DNA of 64,000 nucleotides from assembly GCF_900446215.1 (NCBI RefSeq), contig NZ_UAQZ01000013.1, positions 620,001 to 684,000 on the forward strand. Direction: 5' to 3'. Under the pieces are notes generated by a model. It searched no databases. It was given only the letters and a program-made list of their open reading frames with translations, and was not told the DNA's origin. The DNA is from Burkholderia cenocepacia (GTDB lineage Bacteria; Pseudomonadota; Gammaproteobacteria; Burkholderiales; Burkholderiaceae). A program made the position numbers and the translations under genes. Below are positions 16,009 through 24,848 of this stretch, in pieces. Position 1 is the stretch's first letter, and the number at the start of each line of letters is the position of its first letter.

Positions 16009-17427
16009 CTACTCCGTCGCTGGCTCCTTCACGCGCTCCGACACGACCGGTGCGCCGGCCCGATGCGACGGCGCGAACAGCCGCAGCCCGCTCGCGACGC
16101 TCGCCGCGCCCGCGAAACCCGCGCCGAGCATCAACGCAAGCGTCGGCCCGTGGCGCCCCGCAATGCCGAACGACAGCGCGACCAGCGCCGCGCCCGTCGC
16201 CTGCCCGATCAGCCGCGCGGTCGCGATGATCCCGCTCGCGCCGCCGCTGCGCTCGGGCGGCGCGCTCGACATCAGCGCCTTCAGGTTCGGTGACTGGAAG
16301 AAACCGAAGCCCGCGCCGCACAGCATCATCCGCCAGCCGATGTCGACGACGCCCGGCGATACCGGCAGCGCGGCGAGCGACACCATGCCCGCGCTCAGCA
16401 ACGCCAGGCCGATCGCGCCGAGCAGCCCGGGCGGATAACGATCCGACAGCCGCCCCGCGATCGGCGCGGCGAGCGCGACGATCGCCGACCACGGCGTCAT
16501 CAGGAACCCCGTTTCGACCGCGCTGCGATGCAGGACGGTTTCGAAATAGAACGGCAGCGACACGAACGCGAGGCCCTGCGCGGCGAACGCGCAGACGGCG
16601 GTCAGCGCGGACAGCGTGAACACGGGCCGGCGGAACAGGTCGACCGGCAGCATCGGCGCCGGATGCCCGGCCTGACGGCGGATCAGCAGCCAGCCGAACG
16701 CGAGTGCAACCGCGGCCGACGCGAACACGACGGAAAGCGGCCCGCGCTGCGCGAATTCGCCGAGCGCGAAGATCAGCGACGCAAACGTGATCACGTTGAA
16801 CAGCGCGGCGACCGGATCGAACACGTGCTTGCCGCGCGCCGTCTGCGGCAGCGACGGAATCGCCACCGCGAGTGCGAACACGCCGAGCGGTACGTTCACC
16901 GCGAACAGCCACGGCCATGCGGCTACCGACAGGATCAGCGACGCAATCGTCGGCCCCACCGCGAACGACACGCCGACGACGAGCGCGTTGAAGCCGACGC
17001 CGCGCCCGAGTCGATGCGCGGGAAACAGGCCGCGGATCAGCGCGACGTTGACGCTCATGATCGCGCTCGCGCCGAAGCCCTGCACGATGCGCGCGGCCGT
17101 CAGCATCGGCAGCGTCGACGCGAGCGAACAACCGAGCGACGCCAGCGTGAACACCGCCAGCCCCGCGACATACACGCGCTTGTGACCGACGATGTCGCCG
17201 AGCGACGCGAACGGCAGCAGCGTCGCGACCATCGCGAGCTGGTACGCGTTGATGATCCACACGGACGCGGCCGGCGACGCATGCAGGTCGGTCGCGATGG
17301 CGGGCAGCGCGGTGTTCGCGATCGCGGTGTCGAGCGTCGCGAGCGCGACGGCCAGCAGCACGGCGGACATCGCGCGCCAGTTGACGGCCGGCTCGTGGGC
17401 GCCGGCGGGGGAAGCGAATTCGGACAA
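16009..17427 (-). CDS. MFS drug-resistance exporter, DHA2 (EmrB/QacA) type
   Basis: A 472-residue inner-membrane protein with about 14 hydrophobic segments. Motif C-like and antiporter features are visible: LATLDTAIANTALPAIATDL in helix 1, then IINAYQLAMVATLLPFASLGDIVGHKRVY covering helix 2 and the motif A loop (GDIVGHKR). It is probably a proton-driven exporter of toxic organic compounds. It is a single gene, convergent with the S53 protease, and about 250 bp downstream of the ABC permease gene. The 17428-17683 gap upstream should hold its promoter, but I see no clear -35/-10 there. Confidence 0.9.
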   Translation of the reverse strand: MSEFASPAGAHEPAVNWRAMSAVLLAVALATLDTAIANTALPAIATDLHASPAASVWIINAYQLAMVATLLPFASLGDIVGHKRVYVAGLAVFTLASLGCSLASTLPMLTAARIVQGFGASAIMSVNVALIRGLFPAHRLGRGVGFNALVVGVSFAVGPTIASLILSVAAWPWLFAVNVPLGVFALAVAIPSLPQTARGKHVFDPVAALFNVITFASLIFALGEFAQRGPLSVVFASAAVALAFGWLLIRRQAGHPAPMLPVDLFRRPVFTLSALTAVCAFAAQGLAFVSLPFYFETVLHRSAVETGFLMTPWSAIVALAAPIAGRLSDRYPPGLLGAIGLALLSAGMVSLAALPVSPGVVDIGWRMMLCGAGFGFFQSPNLKALMSSAPPERSGGASGIIATARLIGQATGAALVALSFGIAGRHGPTLALMLGAGFAGAASVASGLRLFAPSHRAGAPVVSERVKEPATE

Positions 17428-17683
17428 GATGGGCTCGGCTGACGAGCGACGCGCGGCGTCGCGGATTGAGCGGCGCGGCGACGCGCGCTCCGTGCGGCAA
17501 GAACGGAACGCGCGGCACCGCGAGCCGTATTGTTGCAGAGCCGCACCGAACGTGCAGGCGGCCGCGCCGTCAGTCAGCGAAACGAAAGATTCGGCATGCC
17601 GCGTCGAACGAGCGGCACCGATGAAGACGCAACGAGCGGCGGTCTCGCAACCTGCAGGACGGCGCGCGGCCCACCGCCGTTAT

Positions 17684-18529
17684 TTACGACACTGCCCGCC
17701 GCGCATTGCGACCGCGCAGCCATTCGAGCGCGAGCAGCAGGCTCGTCGAGAAGATGATCAGGATCGTGGCGAGCGCGGCGATCGTCGGGCTGATGTTCTC
17801 GCGAATGCCCGTGAACATCTGGCGCGGCAGCGTCGTCTGGTCCGCGCCCGCGAGGAACAGCGTGACGACCACTTCGTCGAACGACGTGGCGAACGCGAAC
17901 AGCGCGCCCGACATCACGCCCGGCGCGATCACCGGCAGCGTTACGCGGAAGAAGGTCGACACCGGGCTCGCGCCGAGCGACAGGCTCGCGCGCACGAGGT
18001 TCTGGTTGAAGCCCTGCAGCGTCGCGGCCACCGTCGTCACGACGAACGGCACGCCGAGCGCCGCGTGCGCGGCGATCAGCCCCGTGTAGGTATTCGCGAG
18101 CCCGAGCGGCGCGAAGAACAGGTACATGCCGACGCCGACCACGACGACGGGCACGATCATCGGCGACAGCAGCACGGCCATCAGCAGCCCCTTGCCGCGG
18201 AAATCGGCCTTCGTCAGGCCGATGGCCGCGAGCGTGCCGAGCACGGTCGCGACGACGGTCGCCGACGGCGCGACGATGAAGCTGTTCTTCGCGGCCATCC
18301 GCCACTCGTCCGATGCGATCAGGTTCTCGTACCAGCGCATCGAGAAACCCGGAATCGGATAGACGAGGAACGTGCTCGACGAGAACGACAGCGGCACGAT
18401 CGCGAGCACCGGCAGGATCAGGTACAGCAGCGTCAGCACGACGAGCACGCGCAACGCGACGTACCACGCGCGCTCGACGAACGACATGTGCGGCGCGAAC
18501 AGCGGCCTGGCGAGTTTCATGGTCGGCAT
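17684..18529 (-). CDS. ABC transporter permease, PotC-like (polyamine/opine/GABA-type importer)
   Basis: A 281-residue inner-membrane permease with six predicted helices (for example LRVLVVLTLLYLILPVLAIV near residues 27-46). It carries the EAA-type loop (ATLQGFNQNLVRASLSLGAS then FFRVTLPVIAPGV) that contacts the ATPase. The N-terminal PLSFSSSTFLVYPIPGFSMRWYENL is typical of PotC-like permeases. It is the last gene of a four-gene leftward operon: ATPase, binding protein, permease, permease. The gene order matches bacterial polyamine or 5-aminovalerate/GABA importers; the real substrate is unknown. Confidence 0.92.
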   Translation of the reverse strand: MPTMKLARPLFAPHMSFVERAWYVALRVLVVLTLLYLILPVLAIVPLSFSSSTFLVYPIPGFSMRWYENLIASDEWRMAAKNSFIVAPSATVVATVLGTLAAIGLTKADFRGKGLLMAVLLSPMIVPVVVVGVGMYLFFAPLGLANTYTGLIAAHAALGVPFVVTTVAATLQGFNQNLVRASLSLGASPVSTFFRVTLPVIAPGVMSGALFAFATSFDEVVVTLFLAGADQTTLPRQMFTGIRENISPTIAALATILIIFSTSLLLALEWLRGRNARRAVS

Positions 18530-18557
18530 CCCCTTCCCGTTTCCCTGTGCCCGGCGC

Positions 18558-19814
18558 TCAGCCGAGGCTCACGTTGGTGCGCGTGAAGCGCCCGTACACC
18601 GCGTACAGCACGAGCGTCGCCGCAAGCAGCAGCCCGCCGAGCGCACACGCCATGCCCCAGTTGATCGTCACGTTCGTGAAGTACGCGACGTAGTAGCTGA
18701 CCATCTGGTCGTTCGGCCCGCCGAGCAGCGCGGGCGTGATGTAGTAGCCGATCGCGAGGATGAACACCAGCAGCGCGCCCGCGCCGACGCCCGGATAGGT
18801 TTGCGGCACGTACACGCGCCAGAACGCGGCGAACGGATGGCTGCCGAGCGACACGGCCGCGCGCTGGTAGGTCGGCGGGATCGACTTCATCACGCTGTAG
18901 AGCGGCAGGATCATGAACGGCAGCAGGATGTGCGTCATCGAGATGTACACGCCGACGCGGTTGAACAGCAGCGTCAGCGGATGCGAGATCAGCCCGCTGC
19001 CGATCAGCGCCGTGTTGATGAGCCCTTCGCTCTGCAGCAGCACGATCCACGCGGCGACGCGCACGAGCACCGACGTCCAGAACGGAATCAGCACGAGGAT
19101 CATCACGAGGTTCGCGCGTCGTTCCGACAGCGTCGAGATCCAGTACGCGAGCGGATAGCCGAGCAGCAGCGCGAACAGCGTGACGGCCACGCCGATCACG
19201 AACGTGCGGCCGAAGATCGCGAGGTAGATCGACTGATCGGGATCGGCTTGCACGATGTGGCCGAAGCCGTCCTGCTTGTGATCGAGCGCGGCGAGCAGGT
19301 AGAACGGCGACACCTGGCTGCCGTTCTTCGCGATCGACTGCCAGTACGCGACGTCGCCCCAGCGCGCATCGAGGTCGATGAATTTGGCGCGCGTCTGCGC
19401 GGGCGTCAGCGCCGCGTCATTGTCGCCCTTCAGCGGCATCGCGCGCGCCGTCTTCGCGACGAGCGAGCGATAGCCGGGAATCTCGGTGTTCAGGCGCCGC
19501 GCGAGCGCGCCCATCGCCTCGCTGTCGGCCACCTTCGTCATGTCGGCCGCGAGCGCGACATACGCGGCGTCCGCCGGCGGCGTCTTGCGGTCCCAGCCCG
19601 ACAACGCGGCGACCGTGTTCGGCAACGCGGTCGCGATCTCCGGGTTCTGCACCGCGCGCGTGAGCAGCGTGCCGATCGGCACGACGAAAATCAGCAGCAG
19701 GAAAATCGCGAGCGGCGCGACCAGCAGCAGCGCCATCGTGCGCTTGCGGGCCTCGGCGACCTTCAGCTCGCGCTTGAGCGCGGCGGTCGACGGCGAGGAA
19801 GGCGCGATCGTCAT
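18558..19814 (-). CDS. ABC transporter permease, PotB-like, with an enlarged periplasmic insert
   Basis: The protein has 418 residues from the ATG at 19814 (MTIAPSSPST); an upstream ATG at 19844 is possible but less likely, as GGAGAG lies between them. The first helix is RKRTMALLLVAPLAIFLLLIFVVPIG. About 150 residues then follow before the next helices, a large periplasmic insert with DRKTPPADAAYVALAADMTKVAD. PotB proteins are usually about 280-300 residues, so this extension is distinctive of a subgroup. The EAA loop is YQRAAVSLGSHPFAAFWRVYVPQTYPGV. It works with the adjacent PotC-like permease. Confidence 0.9.
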   Translation of the reverse strand: MTIAPSSPSTAALKRELKVAEARKRTMALLLVAPLAIFLLLIFVVPIGTLLTRAVQNPEIATALPNTVAALSGWDRKTPPADAAYVALAADMTKVADSEAMGALARRLNTEIPGYRSLVAKTARAMPLKGDNDAALTPAQTRAKFIDLDARWGDVAYWQSIAKNGSQVSPFYLLAALDHKQDGFGHIVQADPDQSIYLAIFGRTFVIGVAVTLFALLLGYPLAYWISTLSERRANLVMILVLIPFWTSVLVRVAAWIVLLQSEGLINTALIGSGLISHPLTLLFNRVGVYISMTHILLPFMILPLYSVMKSIPPTYQRAAVSLGSHPFAAFWRVYVPQTYPGVGAGALLVFILAIGYYITPALLGGPNDQMVSYYVAYFTNVTINWGMACALGGLLLAATLVLYAVYGRFTRTNVSLG

Positions 19815-19925
19815 CGTATTCAACTGGTCTCTCCGGCCGGACACGTTCCGGCGGCATGCCGCGCGACGCGATCGACGCGTCGCGCGGCCGGTTGCATCAC
19901 GACACCCGTGAGGATGCCTGACCGG

Positions 19926-20972
19926 TTACTTCGTTGCCCACGCGGCGAAGCGCTGTTCGAGCTCGTCGCTGTGGTCGGTCCAGAAGCCGATGTCCTCGAG
20001 CACCGCGTTCTTGCCGTTGGCCGGCGAGTTCGGCAGATTCGCGAGCGTCTTCGCGTCGAGCGCCTTGATCGCGGCGACGTTCGTCGGGCCGTACGCGATG
20101 TGCTGCGCATACGCCTGCTGCGGCTTCGGCGTCAGCGAGTACGCGATGTACTGCTCGGCCAGCGCCTTGTTCGGCGAGCCCTTCGGAATCGCCCAGTAGT
20201 CGAGGTCGTAGATGCTGCCGTTCCACACGACCTTCAGGTTCTTGCCTTCCTTCTGCGCGGCGTCGATGCGGCCGTTGTACGCGGTCGACATCACGACGTC
20301 GCCGGCGACGAGGAACTGCGGCGGCTGCGCGCCCGCTTCCCACCACTGGATGTACGGCTTCAGCTCGTCGAGCTTCTTGAACGCGCGATCCTGGCCGGCC
20401 TTCGTGCCGAGCACCTTGTAGACGTCCTTCGTCGCGACGCCGTCGGCCATCAGCGCGAATTCGAGGTTGTAGCGCGCGCCCTTGCGCATCCCGCGCTTGC
20501 CGGGGAATTTCTTCACGTTCCAGAAATCGGCCCAGCCCGTCGGCGCGGTTTTCAGCTTGTCCGCGTTGTACGACAGCGCGGTCGACCACACGAAGAAGCC
20601 GACGCCGCACACCTGCGGCGCTTCCGGAATCAGGTCGGATTTCTTCGCGATCTTCGACCAGTCGAGCTTCTCGTACAGCCCTTCGTCGCAGCCGCGGTTC
20701 AGGTCGCCCGATTCGACTTCGACCACGTCCCAGTTGACGTGCTTCGCCTCGACCATCGCCTTCACCTTCGCCTGCTCGCCGTTGTATTCGACGGCCGTGA
20801 CCTTGTTGCCGGTCGCCTTCTCGAACGGCTGGTTGAACGCGACCTTCTGCGCGTCGCCGTTCGCGCCGCCGAAGTTGACGACCGTGAGCTCGGCAGCCGT
20901 GGCCGATGCGCCGAACGCGACCAGTGCCAGCGCGAGTGCCGTACGGCGCGCGGTAAAGCTTGCTCGTTTCAT
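19926..20972 (-). CDS. periplasmic substrate-binding protein of a PotD/PotF-like ABC importer
   Basis: The protein has 348 residues from the ATG at 20972 (MKRASFTARRTALALALVAFG). The signal peptide is cleaved near ATA-AELTVVNFGG (residue 26). The mature protein has the PotD/PotF fold pattern: FNQPFEKATGNKVTAVEYNGE, WDVVEVESGDLNRGCDEGLYEKLDW, GWADFWNVKKFPGKRGMRKG and LAEQYIAYSLTPKPQQAYA. Ligands in this family include polyamines, opines and 4-aminobutyrate or 5-aminovalerate. The gene is second in the operon, after the ATPase. The MocR-type regulator divergent from it suggests an amine or amino-acid ligand (inference). Confidence 0.92.
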   Translation of the reverse strand: MKRASFTARRTALALALVAFGASATAAELTVVNFGGANGDAQKVAFNQPFEKATGNKVTAVEYNGEQAKVKAMVEAKHVNWDVVEVESGDLNRGCDEGLYEKLDWSKIAKKSDLIPEAPQVCGVGFFVWSTALSYNADKLKTAPTGWADFWNVKKFPGKRGMRKGARYNLEFALMADGVATKDVYKVLGTKAGQDRAFKKLDELKPYIQWWEAGAQPPQFLVAGDVVMSTAYNGRIDAAQKEGKNLKVVWNGSIYDLDYWAIPKGSPNKALAEQYIAYSLTPKPQQAYAQHIAYGPTNVAAIKALDAKTLANLPNSPANGKNAVLEDIGFWTDHSDELEQRFAAWATK

Positions 20973-21048
20973 GATGGTTCCTCTCCTCTCGTGGTGGAAG
21001 TGGGCTTTGTTGTTGACGACGTGCTGCGGAAAACCGGGTAATCCATGC

Positions 21049-22152
21049 TCACGCGAACACGCGCAGGTGTTCGGGCGAGAACGCAAGCGAGACCGGGGCG
21101 CCTGGCGAGAACGCGTCGAGCGCGCCGGTGCCGAGCGGCACCTTCACGAAGCACTCGTCCTGGCCCGGCAGTGCGCAGCGCATGCGCACGTGATCGCCGA
21201 AATAGATGAGGCTGCGCGCCTCGCCGCTCACGCAATTGGCGGCGCCGCCATTCATCCCGTTCGCGCCGTGCGCGGCGAGGCTCATGCGCTCGGGGCGGAT
21301 GCACGCGACAGCGGATGCGCCCTCGGCGGCTTCGCCGATATGGCGGCCGACAAGCTTCGTGCCGTCGTCGAGCCGGAATTCGCAGAATTCGCCGTCGACG
21401 CGCGCGATGGTGCCGCGCAGCCGGTTGCTGTCGCCGATGAAGTTCGCGACGAATTCGTTGCACGGCGATTCGTACAGGCGGTCGACGGTGTCGAGCTGCT
21501 GCACGATGCCCTTGTCGAACACGGCGACGCGATCGGACATCGTCAGCGCCTCGCCCTGGTCGTGCGTCACGTACACGAAGGTCACGCCGAGCTTTTCGTG
21601 CAGCGCCTTCAGTTCGTATTGCATGTGTTCGCGCAACTGCTTGTCGAGCGCGCCGAGCGGTTCGTCCATCAGCACCAGCTTCGGCTCGAACACGAGCGCG
21701 CGCGCCAGCGCGATACGCTGCTGCTGGCCGCCCGACAGTTGCGCCGGATAGCGTTTCGCGAAGCGCTCCATCTGCACCATCTTCAGCGCGTGCGCGACAC
21801 GCTCCGCGCGCTCGCCGGCGGGCAGCTTGCGCACCGTCAGCGGATACCCGACGTTCTGCTCGACCGTCAGGTGCGGAAACAGCGCGTAGTTCTGAAACAC
21901 CATGCCGATGTTGCGCTTGTGCGGCGGCACGTTGTTCAGCAGCTCGCCGTCGAGGCGGATCTCGCCGCCGGTCGGGAATTCGAAGCCGGCGAGCATCATC
22001 AGGCAGGTGGTCTTGCCCGAGCCGGACGGCCCGAGCAGCGTCAGGAATTCCCCGCGGTGGATGTCGAGGTCGAGCGATTTGACGACGAGCGTTTCGCCGT
22101 CGTAGGTCTTCCGCACGCCGCGAAAGCTGACGATCACATCATCGGACTTCAT
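21049..22152 (-). CDS. ABC transporter ATP-binding protein, PotA-like
   Basis: The protein has 367 residues from the ATG at 22152 (MKSDDVIVSFRGVRKTYDGE); the open frame extends to 22200 without support. The Walker A motif is LLGPSGSGKTT, the signature LSGGQQQRIALARAL, Walker B KLVLMDEPLGALD, and the switch histidine is in VTHDQGEALTMSDR. A C-terminal TOBE domain starts near residue 270 (FCEFRLDDGTKLVGRHIG). It powers the importer whose other subunits follow. It is first in the operon and divergent from the MocR-type gene, with a 107-bp spacer. Confidence 0.95.
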   Translation of the reverse strand: MKSDDVIVSFRGVRKTYDGETLVVKSLDLDIHRGEFLTLLGPSGSGKTTCLMMLAGFEFPTGGEIRLDGELLNNVPPHKRNIGMVFQNYALFPHLTVEQNVGYPLTVRKLPAGERAERVAHALKMVQMERFAKRYPAQLSGGQQQRIALARALVFEPKLVLMDEPLGALDKQLREHMQYELKALHEKLGVTFVYVTHDQGEALTMSDRVAVFDKGIVQQLDTVDRLYESPCNEFVANFIGDSNRLRGTIARVDGEFCEFRLDDGTKLVGRHIGEAAEGASAVACIRPERMSLAAHGANGMNGGAANCVSGEARSLIYFGDHVRMRCALPGQDECFVKVPLGTGALDAFSPGAPVSLAFSPEHLRVFA

Positions 22153-22221
22153 CGTGCTGTCCCCTGGTTCCGCGCCAATTGATTTTGAGATGCGAGCCAC
22201 TATACGGCGCGCACGGTTCTA

Positions 22222-22251
22222 TACTAGGGAACCATTTCAATATTCCTAGTA
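22222..22251. promoter_or_regulatory. inverted repeat TACTAGGGA-N12-TTCCTAGTA, probable MocR-type operator
   Basis: TACTAGGGA (22222-22230) and TTCCTAGTA (22243-22251) match as inverted repeats at 8 of 9 positions, with centres 21 bp apart, two helical turns. The site lies in the 107-bp spacer between the ABC importer genes and the MocR-type regulator, ending 9 bp before the TTG start. GGAACCA (22228-22234) and GGACCA (22252-22257) also recur in direct orientation. Binding by the adjacent regulator is inferred. Confidence 0.6.
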
Positions 22252-22259
22252 GGACCACT

Positions 22260-23783
22260 TTGGATACCGTGATCGTCGCCGACTGGCTGTCCGCCCGCAT
22301 CGACCGCAGCTCGCCCGAACCGATGTACCGGCAGCTGCTGCAACTGATGCAGCAGGCCATCCTGACCGGGGAATTGGGGCCAGGGACAAAGCTGCCGAGT
22401 TCGCGCACGCTCGCGGGCGACCTGTCGATCGCGCGCAATACGGTGCTGCACGTGTACGACCAGCTGACGGCCGAAGGCTACGTGCTGACGACGACCGGCA
22501 GCGGCACCTACGTGGCCGACACGCGGCCGGACGCCGCCGCGATCCGCGTGCCGGGTGCCACGCCGCCGCCGTCAGCCGCCGACGAACTGCCGGCGCCCGA
22601 CGCGCAGGGCAGCCTGTCGATGCGCGGGCGGCAGTTGATCGAGCATGCGGGCGTCTCGCGGCGCCAGTGGGGTGCGTTCATGCCGGGCGTGCCGGACGTG
22701 TCGGAATTCCCGAGCCGCACGTGGAGCCGCCTGCAGGCGCGGCTGTGGAAGGAGGCCAATCCGGAGCTGCTGACCTATGCGCCGGGCGGCGGCTACCGGC
22801 CGCTGCGGCGTGCGCTCGCCGATTACCTGCGCGTCGCGCGCTCGGTCAAATGCTCGCCGGACCAGGTGATCATCACGACGGGCATCCATCAGTCGATCGA
22901 TCTCGCGGTGCGGCTGCTGTCCGACATCGGCGATCGTGCGTGGGTCGAGGAACCGTGCTACTGGGGCGTGCGCAGCGTATTGCAGGCGGCCGGCCTGACG
23001 CTCGCGCCGGTGCCGGTCGACCAGGAAGGGCTCGACCCGCGCGCGAGCGACATGCAGCACCCGCCGCGGCTCGTGCTGGTCACGCCGTCGCACCAGTACC
23101 CGCTCGGGATGGTGATGAGCCTCGCGCGGCGCCGCATGCTGCTCGAATATGCGCGCCAGCACCGCTGCTGGATCATCGAGGACGACTACGACAGCGAATT
23201 CCGTTACGGCAGCCGCCCGCTCGCGTCGCTGCAGGGTCTCGACGACGGCGGCCGCGTGATCTACGTCGGCAGTCTCGGCAAGATGCTGTTCCCGGGGCTG
23301 CGGATGGGTTACATGGTCGTGCCCGAGCACCTGGTCGACACCTTCCGCACCGGGTTGTCGGAGCTGTACCGCGAAGGCCAGCTGATGCAGCAGGCCGTGC
23401 TCGCCGAATTCATCATGGACGGCCACCTCACTTCACACGTCCGACGAATGCGCACGCTGTACGGCGAGCGCCGGCAACTGATGATCGACGCGATCCGGGC
23501 GCGCTTCGGCGAGGCGCTGCCCGTGATGGGCGACGAGGCCGGCCTGCATCTGGTGCTCGGCCTGCCCGATGCGTGCGACGATCGCGCGGTCACGCAGAGC
23601 GCGTTCGACGCCGGCGTGATCGTGCGCCCGCTGACCAGCTACTACAGCAACCTCGACACCGCGCGGCAGGGCCTGCTGCTCGGCTATGCATGCGTCGCGC
23701 ACGAAGGCATCCGGCCCGCGTTCGATACGCTCGCCGATACCATCGAGCAACATCTGCCGCGAGACATCACGCGCGCGGCATGA
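22260..23783 (+). CDS. MocR/PdxR-type transcriptional regulator (GntR HTH fused to aminotransferase-like domain)
   Basis: The protein has 507 residues if it starts at the TTG at 22260, which has AGGA five bases upstream (TTG GAT ACC GTG). A GTG at 22269 is an alternative, and the longer frame to 22179 has no ribosome site. The N-terminal winged helix is MYRQLLQLMQQAILTGELGPGTKLPSSRTLA with NTVLHVYDQLTAEGYV (about residues 20-95). The C-terminal fold-type I aminotransferase-like domain carries IIEDDYDSEFRYGSRPL and the PLP lysine in SLGKMLFPGLRMGY. It probably regulates the divergent ABC importer and itself, with PLP plus an amine as likely co-effectors. Confidence 0.93.
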   Translation: MDTVIVADWLSARIDRSSPEPMYRQLLQLMQQAILTGELGPGTKLPSSRTLAGDLSIARNTVLHVYDQLTAEGYVLTTTGSGTYVADTRPDAAAIRVPGATPPPSAADELPAPDAQGSLSMRGRQLIEHAGVSRRQWGAFMPGVPDVSEFPSRTWSRLQARLWKEANPELLTYAPGGGYRPLRRALADYLRVARSVKCSPDQVIITTGIHQSIDLAVRLLSDIGDRAWVEEPCYWGVRSVLQAAGLTLAPVPVDQEGLDPRASDMQHPPRLVLVTPSHQYPLGMVMSLARRRMLLEYARQHRCWIIEDDYDSEFRYGSRPLASLQGLDDGGRVIYVGSLGKMLFPGLRMGYMVVPEHLVDTFRTGLSELYREGQLMQQAVLAEFIMDGHLTSHVRRMRTLYGERRQLMIDAIRARFGEALPVMGDEAGLHLVLGLPDACDDRAVTQSAFDAGVIVRPLTSYYSNLDTARQGLLLGYACVAHEGIRPAFDTLADTIEQHLPRDITRAA

Positions 23784-23810
23784 AGCCCGCCACACGCGGC
23801 GACACCCGGG

Positions 23811-24845
23811 TCAATGCGCGCTGCCCGCGCCGCGATCGAGCGACGCCGCGCGTACGGCTTCGCCGGGCTTCGTGAACACGCGCTGCCGCAGCGCGGCAAT
23901 CTGTGCGTCGCGGTCCTGCGGCGACAGGCCGGCCGACTCGATCTGCGTACGCTGCGCCGCATAATCCGCGTAACGGCTCTGCCACGACGCATCGTCCTGC
24001 TGCATCTGCGCGACGCGCGCCGCCGCCTCGGGCCCGAGCGTCTGCGTCAGTTGCGCGCGCATCGCATCGGGCGTCGCGCCGCTCTTCCGCAATTGTGCGA
24101 TCTGGTCGATCGCCGCGCGCTGCCGATCCACCCGCTGCTGCGCCTCGCGTTCGTCGGCCGGCATCTGCTGCTCGAGCGCCGCGAGCCGTTCGGCCTTCTG
24201 CGCATCGGTCAATGAGCGGTCCTGAGTGATCTTCAAGCGTGCGAGGTCATAGCGCTGCCGCCACTGCTCCGCGCCGAAGAACGGCTGGCTCCAGTCGCCG
24301 AGCGTGCGGTACGCGATCGACGCCCGCTGATCGAGCGCGAGCTGCAACGCGCCGGGATCGGACTTGTCGACCGCACCGGCGTCGCGCAATGTCGCGAGCG
24401 CATCGAGATACGCGCGATACCGATGCCACACGTCGAGCGCCTCCGCCTGTGCGACCGTGCCGTCGAGCTGCGCGGCGATCTCGCGAACGACGAACGCATC
24501 GAGCGCGGCCGCGCTCAGGTCGCTCCGCGCGGTCAGGCAATAGTCGAAGAAATCGCGCACCGTGCGAGACTTCGCGAGATGGCCGCCTGCATCGAGCGGC
24601 AACCGCGGCGCACTGGAACCGGCGAGCGACGGCGGCACGCCCGCACTCGCCGGCACCGCGGCCTGCGATGCGGCGACCGCCACGCCGCCCACCGCGGCCG
24701 CCTCCGGCGCATCACCCGCTGCGCCCGTGCCGCGATGCGATCCCGCACCGCTCCACATCGCGACGCCGGCGACTGCCGCGAGCCCCACGCCCCCGTAGAT
24801 CGCAGCGCGCCGCACGAGCGGCGCGCGCCCTTCACGTGCCGCCAT
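23811..24845 (-). CDS. lif: lipase-specific foldase (lipase chaperone)
   Basis: A 344-residue steric chaperone that folds the lipase in the periplasm while anchored in the inner membrane. One N-terminal membrane helix (about residues 14-32, AIYGGVGLAAVAGVAMW) is followed by an Ala/Pro-rich linker (35-85). The family motif RDFFDYCLTARSD is at about 97-109. The rest is helical and charged. It begins 3 bp after the lipA stop, the usual lipA-lif arrangement. Burkholderia names for this gene include limA and lifO. Confidence 0.96.
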   Translation of the reverse strand: MAAREGRAPLVRRAAIYGGVGLAAVAGVAMWSGAGSHRGTGAAGDAPEAAAVGGVAVAASQAAVPASAGVPPSLAGSSAPRLPLDAGGHLAKSRTVRDFFDYCLTARSDLSAAALDAFVVREIAAQLDGTVAQAEALDVWHRYRAYLDALATLRDAGAVDKSDPGALQLALDQRASIAYRTLGDWSQPFFGAEQWRQRYDLARLKITQDRSLTDAQKAERLAALEQQMPADEREAQQRVDRQRAAIDQIAQLRKSGATPDAMRAQLTQTLGPEAAARVAQMQQDDASWQSRYADYAAQRTQIESAGLSPQDRDAQIAALRQRVFTKPGEAVRAASLDRGAGSAH

Positions 24846-24848
24846 CGA

